Made by a program: the position numbers and the translations under genes | Shown here: positions 10,702-23,500 of the stretch, in pieces | How the letters are laid out: each line of letters begins with the position of its first letter | Numbering within the stretch: the stretch's first letter is position 1 | Assembly (NCBI GenBank): GCA_014925825.1 | Contig: JACGCK010000152.1 | Location: 1-64,000 of the forward strand | Source of the DNA: Pholiota molesta | Taxonomy: Eukaryota; Basidiomycota; Agaricomycetes; Agaricales; Strophariaceae | DNA: 64,000 bases | Reading direction: 5' to 3' | The notes under the pieces: generated by a model | The model's input: only the letters and a program-made list of their open reading frames with translations | The model's database searches: none | What the model was told of the DNA's origin: nothing

Positions 10702-10804
10702 TAGCCACTATCTCCTCGCCAATCTATTGGGATCCACATGGACCCCGGTTACCGCTACTCTTTGGACTTCATGTCCTTGCCAAACTTGAGCAGCGCAGCA
10801 GAGG
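10702..10804 (+). repeat. 103-bp direct repeat, copy 2 (3' end of retroelement)
   Basis: Identical to copy 1. On the minus strand it supplies the last 17 codons and stop of an ORF that starts in flanking DNA, so the element/host boundary at 10804 falls inside that ORF. Confidence 0.93.
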
Positions 10805-10991
10805 CCTTAGCTGACTCACCGTGGTCCGCGGCAGCGCAGCGCATCGCCGAATGCAGTTTTTCTTCGACAATTTTTGTCTTTTTTTCTTTGGGACCTTTAC
10901 AAACTTGAATGCCCTTCCACAAAACAAATCGACGAAAATCATCCATTGTACCTGTTACATCCCTTAATATAATACAATTACTATCTGACAT
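10755..10991 (-). pseudogene. Short ORF of unknown function, 3' end formed by the retroelement
   Basis: From the ATG at 10991 the ORF encodes about 78 charged residues (MSDSNCIILRDVTGTMDDF onward), rich in Lys and Glu, ending MKSKE and a stop. I do not recognise it. The last 17 codons lie in the 103-bp repeat, so this is either a host gene truncated by the insertion or a chance ORF. The composition looks protein-like, which is the only reason to list it. Confidence 0.35.
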
Positions 10992-11242
10992 GCGAACAGA
11001 AAGGACGGAAGAGAAAAACAAGCTGACCAATAAATGTAAGGACTGGACAATAGACAGCAACGTATATGGGCAAAAGCGAGAGGTATATATAGAGATGACT
11101 CGGCACCTCATTCAGAGAGAGAAAAGAGAAGGTGTAATCCAGTTATCTACAGTCAATGCGAAATGGCCCTGCGATTGTCATGAGCCAATGAAGTGTCAAG
11201 GAAATATCATGATTCACACCTATAAAATATACACATTCATAT

Positions 11243-13000
11243 CTAGAATGTGCTTGCCCAGTCTTCCAGATTAACTGTTGAGTGCCGGGCTTGCTCTATC
11301 CAAGCATCGTTCTGCGAATAGCAAGTTAGCACAATAATACGGAACTCAAACAAGAAAAAATATACCATTAGGTCCTTGGGCGTTTTCCTACTGTCGGGAT
11401 CCTTCAGAAGGCAGCTGTCTATAAAGAGCTCTGCCTCCTTCGGATATCGTCCGTCGGGTGTTAGCCGTGGTGCAGGCTCGTTCACGATATGCTGTAGCAG
11501 CTCCAGGATACTCATGGTCATTCCTCCACCTTGCAAACTGACACCTTTGCTCTTTCGCTTGTCTTTCTTTGGTGTGTTTCTCTTGATACGCGCCGGCGGG
11601 AGCCCAGACAGAGATATCGAGCCGGGTCGAGCAGGTGACAGTGTGCCCTCGTAGTCGGAATCTGATTCATCAGATGTTGATTCTGAAAATGGGAAGCGGC
11701 CCAGCGCGAGTTCAATTAGCGAGATACCGAGTGACCACACATCGGATTTAACTGTGTACTGCGCCCCCTGTATTCGCTCGGGCTGTCATACGAAATCGAG
11801 CATCAACAGTATAAATAGAGCGCGGTGTGGATTATAGATGATTATAGATGTGGGAAATAGCGGTGGCATGTCAGCTAGGGAATGATATGGATGAAAATCG
11901 AATAACGTACGCTCATGTACGTTGAGGTACCGACAAACGTGTCCGCAATTGAATTTATGAGCTCTCCCGACACACCAAAATCACAGATTTTGATCTCTCC
12001 TCGTGAGTTAAACAGGATGTTCGATGGTTTGATATCTATAGAAGATAGTTAGTGATTAACGACGTGAATTGTTATGGCGACAGAACAGTTGTCTGCAACT
12101 CTGCAATCTCCATACCATCACGTGATGGCGTCAAGAAATGACATGAAGTTTTGTACTTACCTCGGTGAATAATACGATGGACATCATAGAGGTATGTCAA
12201 ACCTTCCAGCACCGCCAATGCGACCTGCCCGACGACGTCGATATCGATAGGCCCAATCTTCTTGTAGATCCCATCAAGAGACCCTTTGTCCATGAATTCC
12301 ATACAAATACAAATGTTGGGATCGGCGAGGAAGGCGCCGTAGAAAGAGATGATGTACTTGGAATGGCAGTCGTGCATGATCTGGAGCTCGCGCAAAATTT
12401 GTTTCCGTACAGAAGGTTTTGCATCGATCAGAACGATCTAGCATAACGAAGTCAGTTAGATGTAATATAGACGGGTGGCACCCAATTCGAAATGAGCTAC
12501 TCGCCTTTTTAGCCAATATAGTCTTCGTCGGGGTATGTTCAACCTTCTTTACACTTCCTCCATTTCCTTGTCCGAGCTCTGTAGGTCTTTCAAATCCTCG
12601 TTCTTCAGGTCGAACTTGATTTCGGCGTTCATGTCTAGATTGGCCAGTGTATTTGACAGTGCGGCATGGTATGTGTTCCGTCGGACGGCATGAGATGCAG
12701 TCTGTGGAACATTACTCGCTACAGCGGTGACTGTCAGAAGGCCAGTATCTTGTTCTACGGCAGATACTGCGCCGCTCGAGCTGGGAATTTTGGGAGCCTT
12801 GATGATCATAGGAGGTGGCCGTTTCTTCCTTTCGACAGGGGCTGACGTCGCGGCTGCTACGGGTGTGGAGCTTGACGCATAGCAACTGGTTCCGCCTCCC
12901 TCGCTGACGCCGACGCTGTCAGTGCAGGCTCTGCCACCGCAAGTTGGAGAGCCTTGAAGTTCCTCTTCTTTCGGAGAGGGGTTGCCGTTGCCATCGCCAT
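11243..13000 (-). CDS. MAP kinase kinase, Ste7/MEK type
   Basis: A dual-specificity kinase that would activate a MAP kinase, most likely in the mating/filamentation cascade. The basic N terminus ([23 protein letters not shown] at 13000) is typical of fungal MEK1/Ste7. The kinase domain shows [10 protein letters not shown] (Gly loop), LAKK (ATP lysine), IIHR then DIKPSN across an intron, [22 protein letters not shown] (activation loop with Ser and Thr), [20 protein letters not shown], then a Ser-rich insert and the C-lobe ending LEDWASTF. The intron after LAKK has a GC donor (AAG|GCGAGT). Two frame breaks occur: one in the N-terminal region (12,870-12,950) and one of one base at 12,579-12,580, just before the Gly loop. 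Both are one-base losses and probably sequence error. Confidence 0.88.
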
Positions 13001-14026
13001 GATGAGGTGTGAACAAAAGTTGGAGTCCTAATGCCTTGCTTTTGAACAAGCTGATAGAGGGATACAGGCTTGTGAATATGGACGGTCAGCCGATGGATGA
13101 GGATGGGAAGAAGGAAGGACCTGTGGAGATTTAATGTCGATATTATATTATTTCCGTATCTGAACAGAAGGCACGTGCCGCAATGATCGCCAAGCCCAAA
13201 TTGGGTGTTGCGCGCACCGCCGCGTGCGCGCCAACCTGTCAAGGTACTAGTTCAAACGCTCACTCTCGGGCAACGCCATCGTTCAGTTTACCTCCGAGCT
13301 GTACAGTTGGGCTCGCCTGACAATACAACTGTCAACGGACTGCTATGCTCTTGATACACTCATACACTGGCTCTTTGGTCCTGAATGTCACATAACAATA
13401 GCAAAATTTCGGCTCACGGTCCACGCTGACTCGGAGCTTTAAGTCTTAGAATAACTTGATTTCTGGACAGCTTGCACGACTAGCTAAAAAATGGGTGCAT
13501 ATTGTTAAAGTGGAGCTATCTTCTCGAACGGCAGAAGTTCAGATATCTCTTCAAGGACGCAATAACATGCGCCTGAGCTACTTATCCGAGACTGGAAATT
13601 GGGTTTTCTCCTTATGCTGACCGTGCCATATTCCTTGATGAGTTTATGAATATACCTGCTATATCCGTGTATAGGGATCAGTTTGACACAGCCGGTTTCT
13701 GAGACTCAGATCTATTGCTATGGCGGAAAGGATATTAATATACAAAAACACCAACACTACTGTCAGGAATCTAACGCCCCTCCGTATTTCCGGGATATCG
13801 TGTCGCATATAGTAAACATATCAGAAAAGATTTCCCAACTTGATGCATTTCAATGTAGACTTTGGACAGTGGCAATGATTCAGAACCTGTGTTAGGCGCT
13901 TAACCTCGCCAAGATGTTTATCAGCGCCGAATGTGCAAGTCGGAAGGTCGTAACAAGTATAAGTATCCAATGGTATATAACATCAAAAGTTCAAAGTAGT
14001 ATCTTGTATCTGCACCCAAAAAGTAT
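13001..14026. other. Intergenic, nothing recognised
   Basis: About 1 kb between the upstream side of the kinase gene and the 3' end of the next minus-strand gene. Short ORFs only. It should contain the kinase promoter, but no defined site can be named. Confidence 0.5.
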
Positions 14027-15602
14027 CTATACATGGGGAAGGAAAGCCGTCCACCGAACCGCCAACAGAGCCGAAGGAGGAAGTTGACGGAGAGAAATGA
14101 ATGCCTCGACGAGAAGGAGGAGACGCGCAATAATATACGGAAGCACACCAAGTATTCCAATACCAAATGATAGCGATGCTAGCACTGCAAAGAAAATATC
14201 TAAACCTCCCGCAGGGAGATCATCGTCGTCTGTCTTGATCGGGTAAGAGGCGGCGGCAGTCAACGCCATCACCCCGGAACACCCGTAATAATGACCGAAG
14301 AAACACGCCAGATGACTGCCTCTGAATGGGACGGAAAGATGTAATTCCAACCAATGCAATGGAGAGCACCGAATAAAGCCCCAATGGCGGCTACGACAAC
14401 CATAATGCCACATCGCTCCTTGTGAGTAGGGCTTGAAGCATAAAATCTAGGAATCTGCAAGCTCCCTCTTTGATTGTTGAGTGGTCGGAGAATGCTGTCA
14501 TGGCGCCGACACGACGGAACAGGGCCTTTACGCCTTTCCAAGGTAGTTCGGCACATATCAACAAAAACCGTCCAGTAGATAACCGTGCTGCAGTTTGGGG
14601 CGTCGAATAGCCGCCGGCGTACCTAGCGAATATCAAGGAATCAGCGGCGCGCTCTCAACTTGCAATAAATATGCTGACGCTTCAGTGTACCACCAACTTG
14701 TGATTTTTCATCTACCATCAGATTAAATTTTGTCAGTCGACCAGAGAGTGTTCAAGCCAAAGTATGACGAACCATTTTGTTCATCTTCCAAGTATTGCAC
14801 TGGAACCCAATTGTGCACATCCATAGGCTTATTCCACCAGAAGAAATAAATGAATACATTAAGGACCGCAAAAGCCACTGTCACCAGCTCGAGTTCGGTC
14901 GTGACGAGTCCTTGGACCTTGCGCGTGATGCATTGTGCAACGAACCAAGTCGTTTGTCCAACAGCCACGGCTTTGGAGAGACCGTCGAGCTTGCTGCGAT
15001 CTTCAATTTCTCCCTCAGTTATCGCAGGAAATTCGATTCTTTTTTCCAATAAAAGCCTTTCTAAGGTCTCGGGAGAGAGAATTTGCCTGCGGCCGTCTTT
15101 ATTAACGAGCATAAAGCCTCCCATTTGAAGGAAATATCCATGGGTTTTCATCCATCCATTTTTATCGCGAGGATCTGGGTACATATTAAATGGAGAATAA
15201 TTAATAAGATAAAGAGATAAATATACCTTTATTATACTTTTGCTTCAATTTCCTAGCCCCGAGCCACTGCCTTATTGCCCAAAAGATCATCAATTCAGGC
15301 GCGATGATCATCCAGATCATATGTCTGAATCGGTTCATAGACGACTCCCAAAAATTCGCATGTGGTCCCGCCATATTGGGATGGACAGCTACCCAGCAGC
15401 ACGCAAACATGGTGGTAATACAGCTCCAAATAATGTTCCATACCGATCTTTGGTCGTGGAGGACTGCTTCAGCGGCAGAAATTGCGAAAGACTTGGAGAA
15501 GTCAACAGTATCCCTCGAGAAAATGGCTATTACTGGGGCAGCAAGTGCGTTCCCAACTAGCAATAAGAATGGGATATATACGAGGAGGCTGCGAGAGGAC
15601 AT
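14027..15602 (-). CDS. Multi-pass membrane protein of a family expanded in Agaricomycetes
   Basis: I recognise the family by its conserved blocks but know no function. It starts with a hydrophobic leader (MSSRSLLVYIPFLLLVGNAL), then WVAVHPNMAGP, MIWMIIAPELMIFWAIRQWL, an internal soluble block (THGYFLQMGGFML, QTTWFVAQCITRKVQGL), ELELVTVAFAVLNVFIYFFWW, and late segments IGALFGALHCIGWNYIFPS and ARLLLLVEAFISLRQLPP near the C terminus. About six or more membrane helices are likely. The first intron is clean (AAAG|GTATAT...CCCAG|AT). The third-quarter exon structure is unsure. Two one-base losses break the frame, near 14,460 (T run) and at 14,272-14,275 (G run). Confidence 0.7.
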
Positions 15603-17512
15603 CGGTGTGGAAGGCTGTTGACAGCCGGACGTGAATCCTTATCGATGCCCTTTATACAGACTATTATTGGAGGCGTGGGGGAGTCTCAAGCCGTCTACCA
15701 TGTGTTGGACGAATGTATAAATTCACCGGAGAAACCGAACCCGCATTCCTAGGTGAACGCTTTATAATCGCACTTTGGAGGGATTCCTCTGGAAGTTTTC
15801 GAGGCACCTGTCGATCACCGCAAGTGTAACAATCCAGCTATTTGATCAAATCCAGTACACCTCCAGAACATTAAACTCACACACACACCAACCCCAATTA
15901 TATGTCGATGCTATCGGTCACCGATCATTTAGCGATCCTGTGATAATTCTACCAGGTTTATTGCCCAAAAGCAGCACAGATTGAAAGCAAGAATGGTCTA
16001 TTATTATTTGCCGAACTCTTGCCGAGGCCAGCGCTAAAGTTCTCGTATAATATAAACCCACATAAGCGTTTTCAATTTTAGCTGGCAAATACATCGGTGT
16101 TCAGATTCCCAGTCGGTTTAGTAGCTTGAAAGAGTATCCGTATGTAGGACAAATCGTATCTATACTAGTCTCTTACTTGAGGCAAGTTCGTGAATTGTTG
16201 ATAGGCGCTCGTCTCACCGGCATCACGCGGCGCCGATCGAAGATCGGAGCTTGAGCGCTTGAGCGCTCGCCGGCACCACTCATGGGCGCGCGCAGTCCAA
16301 AAAGTTCGCAGCTCATAATTGAGGTTTAGCCATGCTATAACCATGTATTGTTGATATAGCACAAAATTTGAATTTGATAGAAATATCATGCATTCAGAAA
16401 ACCCATGTAAAAAGGACAAGCAAAAAACAGGTTCGGCTTTTTCGCCTACATCCTGTGAAATTCAGCAGGCGCCTGTAGTCACCGTACTTTCTGTGATTTG
16501 TGGGTGATATTCCCTGGGGTATAGTATCCCCTCGAACGCGGATTTGCATTCTTTCTGAAGGGCAAGGTGGCCCTGGGTATAGATTACCCATTGATTAGGA
16601 ATGTATATTTCCTTCGAACGGCAATGCATTCGCTATTCAGGCCTCAGGCCTCAGGGCGGGTTTGCCCGGGCTGATGTCGCCCATATCGCAGCTTATGCGC
16701 AAGGGGCACAGAATTGCACTGCGAGGGGTTCGAACGAACGACCACAAATGCACTAAGTACCGCAACCCACTCACGCTATTTAAACTACTAGCCTATATAG
16801 GCCAATATATTATGTTTATTCATAGACTTTGTTGCAATTGAAATTATTCCAATTTTCTCCCTATAGACTCGAGGCGAATGATAGGATGCTCAAGATGACG
16901 AACAGGGCAACCGTATGTAGGCGTGAAATGGCAGAGTGTAGGAAACCCGAAAATGAATTTCATAGATCGGCAAAAGAGAAAGAGGCAAAATAAAAGAAGT
17001 TTCAGTTCGTCGTGTATGAGCCGACCAGTACCTGTAAGTACCGTACTTAGATGGAGCAAACGTAGAGCATTCGCCGGTGTGCCCTGCCCTCCCTAGCATC
17101 GCTAATTTTCACACTGATCCATTCAAGGCTCATGGATTACTCCGATACAGCGATGATTTAATATTTAGGTGCCATAGTGGTGTATATTCAATACACCCAA
17201 TACACACATGTGTGTAGTGTTGGGAGCACGTCCTCTACGTCGATTCGGCCCTATTACAAGGTGTTCCCGTTCAGCGAGCAAATTACATGGGAAATTAGGA
17301 AACAATACACGTATGTAACGAGGAAAGGATAAATAAAAGTTCAAGTCTTTACGGGCATTACAAGTCGTCGATTCATCAAATGATAGAAACCAGAAGCAAT
17401 CGGATCGTAAGGTCGTCGTCAAGTTCATTAATATTCGTCCTAGAGAAGGGAAAGCGTCCATGTATTCATTAGAAATCCGCATTCGCGTGTCATCGATGTC
17501 ATCGACCATAGT
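15603..17512. other. Intergenic region with a possible tRNA-derived element
   Basis: Nearly 2 kb without a supportable gene. A CA-rich tract lies at 15,880-15,895, a GC-rich patch at 16,190-16,300, and the SINE-like segment described separately at about 16,480-16,785. ORFs such as 17165-17509 (minus) show no family features. Confidence 0.45.
16480..16785 (-). repeat. Possible tRNA-derived SINE (pol III promoter-like boxes)
   Basis: On the minus strand, TAGCGTGAGTGG near 16,775 resembles an A box (one base longer than consensus) and GTTCGTTCGAACCCC, about 35 bases on, resembles a B box. No cloverleaf with matching arms can be drawn, so it is not an intact tRNA. The downstream part has TTCGAACG-like motifs. 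No poly(A) tail or duplication was identified. Confidence 0.3.
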
Positions 17513-19368
17513 TCATTGGAGGTAGATCTCGGTGCCAGCTTTCCATTTCGCTTTAGGTGTGTACTTCAGAGGGGAGGCTATGCGTTTCTGCACACTAGCA
17601 TGAAACTTGGGCTGAAGGTCCACAATCTTCCGTCCACGGCCTAAGTGGAAGCTAGACAACCACATGTTACACCCAGAAACATAAATCCGCAAATCATGAG
17701 AGCACATACCTCCAGTTGCGGTGCCATACGCCGTTCGCATCCTGCGAGGAGAATGGCAAGGGAATGATCTCAAGAAGCCACCAAAGAGGGTCTAGTTTGA
17801 GCTGGTCGTGCAGGGGCTGGAGAACATCTGTCATGTCCATATCGATCTCTGCCGTCGTAGGCTCTGGGCTCAAAATGATATTGGCTCGCTCAAGCGCTTC
17901 GGGATCGAAGTTAATTCCACAGCCAGAAGCAACGACCTCGCGGATCATCCATCGCAGGGGGATATCAGCCAGACAGCTAGTGGTGTCGTTTGTCACCGCA
18001 CCTCCACCAACATCTGATGAGGTCAAAAGGTGTATCAAGATAAGTACTGATCATATATTGATAGGTCAAAACTCACCACTATGACATCCAGAGAACCAAA
18101 CTTCCAGGACATCATCTGGTTGCCCTACTTCTATCAGCACCGGTGCGATCGATTTACCTGTCTTCTTGACATTGAGCGCCTCCCCTAATCCGAAAAATCC
18201 CCATTGTTTCTTTTTCTTCTCTGTTCTAGGGGAATCTTCGTTTGAAGATGAGGATGCCGCACTAGAGTCTACCTCTGAAGAATCATTGTAGCTCCCATGT
18301 TCCGGATCTAGCTTGGAAGCCTTCTCGTTTGGTGATGGTCGATGATAATAGTTGGGTCGAAATTTGGCGCGATGCTGTTTGACAATGATCAGTAATGATT
18401 TTATGAATAGTGATTGAGATTTTACTTCGTCAAGCGAGAGGGCGTGACGGAAGGTCTTGATGGAGCTATTTGAATTGGTGAAAGGCAACGTTCGTCCCAT
18501 AATAACGCCGACGCTGGCCACGGTGTCCCTATATGATCATTAACAACGACTCGGCAACAAAAGAGAGCAGAATGACAAACCAGACGCCCATGAATTCAAC
18601 GTTAACAGATTGGCAGTACGTCTGTTTGAAACCTGCACATAGCTCAACCCCTGCTTTATCGGTGCGCTTGTACATTCTGTATGCAAACGGGATTTGCGCT
18701 TCATTGTCGCGAGAGAGGAGTCCCACCTATGAGTGAAAATCAGCAGATATATACTACGCGAATGCGAACTGGAGGGTGTATACCTTGTAGAGAAGACCTC
18801 CTAATGCCCTGGCTGTGTACGCTCCCCGAGAAAATCCTGAGATGTGGTATAGAATTACAGACCGAATATATGACACGATAGTACGAACCGAAGATACATA
18901 TCTTATCCCCAGTGCGATAATTTTGCATCAGGAACTGGTACCCGTCCATAACGTGAGCATCTAAGTACCTGTGATTTTTTCAGCCCATATTTCGACTAGA
19001 GAAAATGTAGTGAGGTACCAGGCGAACGCAAGATCGAGGACTTTGGCGCCCCATTCGAACAGAGGAGATACTACACCAGGCTGCAAATAGGTTCCAACGC
19101 CGGCCTATCATATGTCCTTCAGATAAACGCTCCCCCACACAAGTTGGTCTAGGCAGTACCTGGTAATAGCATACTTGCTCATCGATGTTGTCCTTTTAAG
19201 AAGGGAGAAGAACTTCACGACATTTGTGTTCTGCCAATAGCACAAAGTAGGATATCATAAGGAAGGTATGAAATAGAAGCATCGTACATCCGCATCATAT
19301 TCGTTCGAAGTTCCGTCAAAGCAAAGAACGAGTGTGCGAGGGTTTAATGTCGGCGTACAGCCCAACAT
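17513..19368 (-). CDS. DUF2235 / Tle1-like alpha/beta hydrolase
   Basis: Members of this family have a phospholipase-type alpha/beta-hydrolase fold; the fungal role is not established. From the ATG at 19368 the protein reads into TLVLCFDGTSNEYDAD, the family's opening strand. The nucleophile motif GFSRGAYTARALGG lies near 18,820. Later come VEFMGVWDTVASVG, then FSGCHSDVGGGAVTND (about 18,015-18,085), which carries the Asp/His-containing loop of the family. The ending KAKWKAGTEIYLQ is at 17,513. The model needs about nine short exons. A one-base loss in an A run (19,193-19,196) breaks the exon around VVKFFSLLK. No signal peptide is visible. Confidence 0.85.
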
Positions 19369-20532
19369 TTGAGGACAACCTGGGACAACAGACGGGAATA
19401 ATTAAGAGGAGAAAGAGAGACGGACGGAAAAGAAAGGAGTTTAGAGAGCCTGATTGTCCGTTATATTTATGCTCATGCTACTTGGGCCCACAAATAGGCT
19501 GTGGGAGCTGTGGGATGATAGAATGGTCCGCAGTTATGAATGTCTCGCCAGGAAGGAACAATATTACATGCAAAACATCATTTCGCTCTCTCCCGCCCCG
19601 CAAAATACCTTGACATCGCGTTTTAGGGCGCCTTGGAGAACTTCTGAGTAATTTAGAGTCGCAAAGTAGTCCAAGAAAACCAAACAGCAATTGATTTGCG
19701 TTATGCCACAAGGTGTGAAGGACAGCTCTAGACAGCAGATGAGTTTTCTCTATCAGGTGATACGTCTAAATCAGGGTTGGCTGGCACTCCTACTCTAGTG
19801 GCATGTGGACAAGGCAGCTGTTCGGGGAGAAGAAGACATGCGTGGGTCGCTTGGATCAAAGATCGAGCAAGAGAAGTATAGAATAGTCCCAGCCGAAGTG
19901 TGAATGTCATTAACCAAGTCAGATTGGCCAGATTTGTTGTTCACTTGGATGTGGAGCGACAGATATTGTCGTCGGATCTCCAGGTCCCAGGAATCATAAC
20001 ATGACTACCCTTTCAAGGGATGAGCAGGTATGATTTTCCTTTATAGGGCTGAAGTATTCACACTGTGGATCGATGATACAAGACGTGTATGATAGAATAG
20101 CACAAAGACCCACCACCGAGTTGTAACAACTTTATGTAGCAGCCTATTTCGGTCCAATAGAAAATCTTGATATCGGCTAACTCAAAGAACGTGCGAGGTC
20201 GAGATGATATGATTAGCTGTGTAGCAACACATAGCCTGAATTGTTTTGGGCGGGGTGTTGGAAAGAGTCGAAGTTTAATAATAAGACTGCTGACATGACG
20301 GCGACTCCGCAGCCAACCGCATGCCTTCCGAAAATAACAACTCAAACAAGCGGCGGTCAAGATTCAATGCACCACTCAAACTTGACTAAAACGCAACTTA
20401 CGAAAGTACGTGAAGTCCTCGCAATTGTATAGTTTGCACCAGCCGTCCCTATTACCATTGAAACGTCAGCTTGTACAACCTGGATCCCACATGCGCCGCA
20501 AGCAAGAATCAAGAATGATATCAGTATATTAC
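19369..20532. other. Intergenic, no gene supported
   Basis: Between the hydrolase start and the AMP deaminase 3' end. A minus-strand segment at 20,405-20,540 encodes a hydrophobic stretch (SFLILACGACGIQVV) ending at a good GTAAGT donor, which could be an exon of an unrecognised membrane protein, but it has no in-frame ATG or clear partner exon. Confidence 0.4.
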
Positions 20533-23500
20533 TTAAATCCAAGATGACTTGTCTACTAGCTTGGTCTTTGTCGTCAAGTAGTCTATCATTAATCTATTCT
20601 GAAGTTCACGATGAAAGGTCCTAGACGAGTTTGGGCGTGGACATAGCCTTCGCAGCAATTGCTTCTGGAGTTGGCAACAGCCAGTACGAACTGAACCCGG
20701 CACAGGACTTTGGCTTAAGGGTGACAGTACCGCGTTGGATTTGCCGCGAATCATATCTAGTTCCCCAACCAAGGTTTGATGACGATATGCGAGTCGGCTG
20801 TCAGGGACATTTGTCTACCACGAATTTAATATTTGAGAAAACTAGACGAAAAAGAGAGACTGACTTTATTTATGTCGTTCCCAGCTGCGCCAGGGAGGTA
20901 CCAATCATGACCTAGCCAATGTCGTTTCATCTCCATCTCAAGCCACTCTGCTTCACGGAATTGCGCGCAAGCTCGGCGAGAGAGCTTTGTGGTAATTTAT
21001 ATATCTAAAGAGGTCAATGAGCATAGGAATTACGCCAACAGGATGTATGAAAACTTACATGCGCAGCCACGCTATATTCTTCCAACAACGGTTCCTATAT
21101 TGAGAGCATGGTCAACCAACGATGAAGACGTGTGACAAGTCTAGAAGTGATCATACCTTGGTGAAATGGAATTGCAATGGATCATCCGTGCTCAATGAGA
21201 CATTCAAGCCCACTTTAAAGAAGTCAGGTAGTGGATTTCTTTCATAGGTCAAGAACAGAGCATTATTGCTCAATGGGCTCATTGCAATACCAATTTGTTG
21301 AGATAGAAAGATATTGGAGAGCTGGGACCTTGCGCAATAAGATTCCGTGGGATATTGAGTGCGAAGTGAGGAAGGCGGAGGTGAGGTGGTCGGTGTCACC
21401 AGCTTCTCCGCAATGAGGACGGAAGACGAATGTATCTGATAATAATTGTCAAAAAATAGCCAAGGATATGAACTTCGGTTTCAGCTTACTGAAGCCGCGA
21501 ATCCTCCTCCAATTATTAAGGCTCGCCATGTTTGCGAACATATAATAAAGCCTAAAATAAATTAAATCGTTTTACTTCTTACTAAGTTCCGCAACCACAT
21601 ACCAGTAAGAATAAGGAGGAGATTGTGGCAAGTCCCACAATTTTGGATAAGGGAACTTCTTGTGGATTCTTCTCTCAATTTTGGATTCGTCATCAACCGT
21701 ATCAAAGCCCACGACACGTTGTAAAAATATATGTAGTTCGGGGTGACTTCGTGGATCCTTCGTGACCTCGAATAAAGGCTTAAAACATCTAGCCGCGATT
21801 ATTAGAACGCTACTGGTCAAAGGGGTAAGTCAACTCACTGATGACGATGTCTTCAAAAGTCCTGATCGACCCATTGGCCTTATATACCTCGTATATTCGA
21901 GGGACTTGAATAAGCCAACGCACATTGTGTGAATATAGCTTGTGATTGATGATCCATTTGCCAGCTTATCCCATTCGTCTGGACTGCGTCCATATATACT
22001 AATTCGCCATTCGACGTTCTAAGCAGTCTCAATTTGGGTTCAAAATCATAGCACCAAAGTATACAGCACATACCTGGTATTTGCTCTGTTCGAGATCTGT
22101 CATTAACTCTAAAGAAAAGAGAGAATGTGCAGATATTAATGGCCGTAGGAGGGAGGTTGGACCCAGTGAACGTTCTACCTTTCGTGAGTTCAGCCAAGTA
22201 CCGCCCTTTGATGAAATTATCCGTCTTCAAGAAGATCTCTCTTAGACGAGACTCTCCAATCGGATTATACTTCAGATTGAACTTGTCAAACCGATGGAAA
22301 GAGTCTTGATGCGCATGCATGTCGAGGGTGTCGATGACAGATCGTATGCATTAAGTTTGAGCGATTCAAATACTTGAGATAGCGTAAGCTCATGACCATC
22401 TCGGAATATGACAACATCCTGGAGAATCATATTGAGTGTCAGGTACAGCAATCAAACTTGGAATTGACAACATCAGGGCTTCGCTTCATCTTGGACTTGA
22501 TAAATCGTAATAGATGTTTTGATTCATGCTGCTTGAGTGATGGACGTGGGTATCGACTTTGCGCACGTTGTAGAATCTCTAAACCGATATCAGCAGGACA
22601 AACATTACTTCGTGTTGATCACAAACCGATGCGGCACTTTCTGCAGAAAATGTGAACAGAGGTATGGCGATGGTAAGGTAGCACCGTACCTTCATGTCCG
22701 CCAGCTCTTGGAATTCGCTCAGCAGGCTATACATGGTGAATTTGCCTGACAAATACTTGAGTCTTCGGTACGCAAAGCTTTTGGTGGGACCATCCGCGAT
22801 TACGCCTAGGACATATTCTAGGTCGACAAAGTATTCTCGAATGTCGGGTATATCGAAAGCTGGTTTATTGTCTCCTTCGTCTGTTCCGTAGTTATAGTAT
22901 GTGTAGATGAGAGAACAATTGGACGCACCCTGTGTATTTCATACACCTGATATACACCCTTCATATCAATCTCATACGACCACCCCTCCAGCGGCCCTGG
23001 GATTTCGCAGTTCTCAAGGATGAACTCATCGTCCCCTGCCTTCTTGGTGCCATCGGCGCTAACAATTTCCTTGTCCTTCCAATGCCAATGAGGCGGCGGC
23101 GGCTTCGGGTAGATATTCCACGTATTGAATGAGTTCGCTTGGGACTTGACGCCATTCTTGATATCTGAGATGGGAACATCAGGACGAACACCAGATACGT
23201 CGGCGTAGAGATCGCCTAAAGGCTCGAAATGGCCGTCGTAGTCGCGCGGATCGTCTCCGAGGCGCTGCCGTGACTTGAACATGTACTTGTCGCGCAGTTC
23301 GAGGCATTTTTGGAGTTGCTGGAGGAGTTGGATCTGCTCTGCGTTGATAATTTGCTCTAGACCAGAATGAGTGGCTTAGCTGATAAGATGAAGTCGGATG
23401 CATACCTGGCGCATGAACCTCTGCTGTGAACTGCTTCTCTTCTTCTTCGTCGTGAAATGCATCCCCGATCACGGATCCTGGCTGAGAGAGCGGTTTGAAC

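Larger units (their letters stand above)
7142..10804 (+). mobile_element. 5'-truncated DIRS/Ngaro-like tyrosine-recombinase retroelement
   Basis: Two overlapping plus-strand ORFs encode reverse transcriptase-RNase H and a tyrosine recombinase, the diagnostic pair of DIRS-order retroelements. The 3' end carries a 103-bp direct repeat (10022-10124 and 10702-10804) enclosing 577 bp. In Ngaro-type elements the right end is B1-A2-B2, so these could be B1 and B2 with A2 between. No copy of A (A1) is seen on the left, and the RT ORF lacks its usual N-terminal part, so the 5' end has been lost or replaced by the tandem array. No methyltransferase domain was seen. Confidence 0.75.

Noticed and set aside
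16650..16790. Functional tRNA gene
   Set aside because: No acceptor or anticodon stem can be paired despite the B-box-like motif.
17513..19368. Bacterial transfer of the Tle1-like hydrolase
   Set aside because: The gene has many typical fungal introns and the family is common in Agaricomycetes, so recent transfer is not supported.
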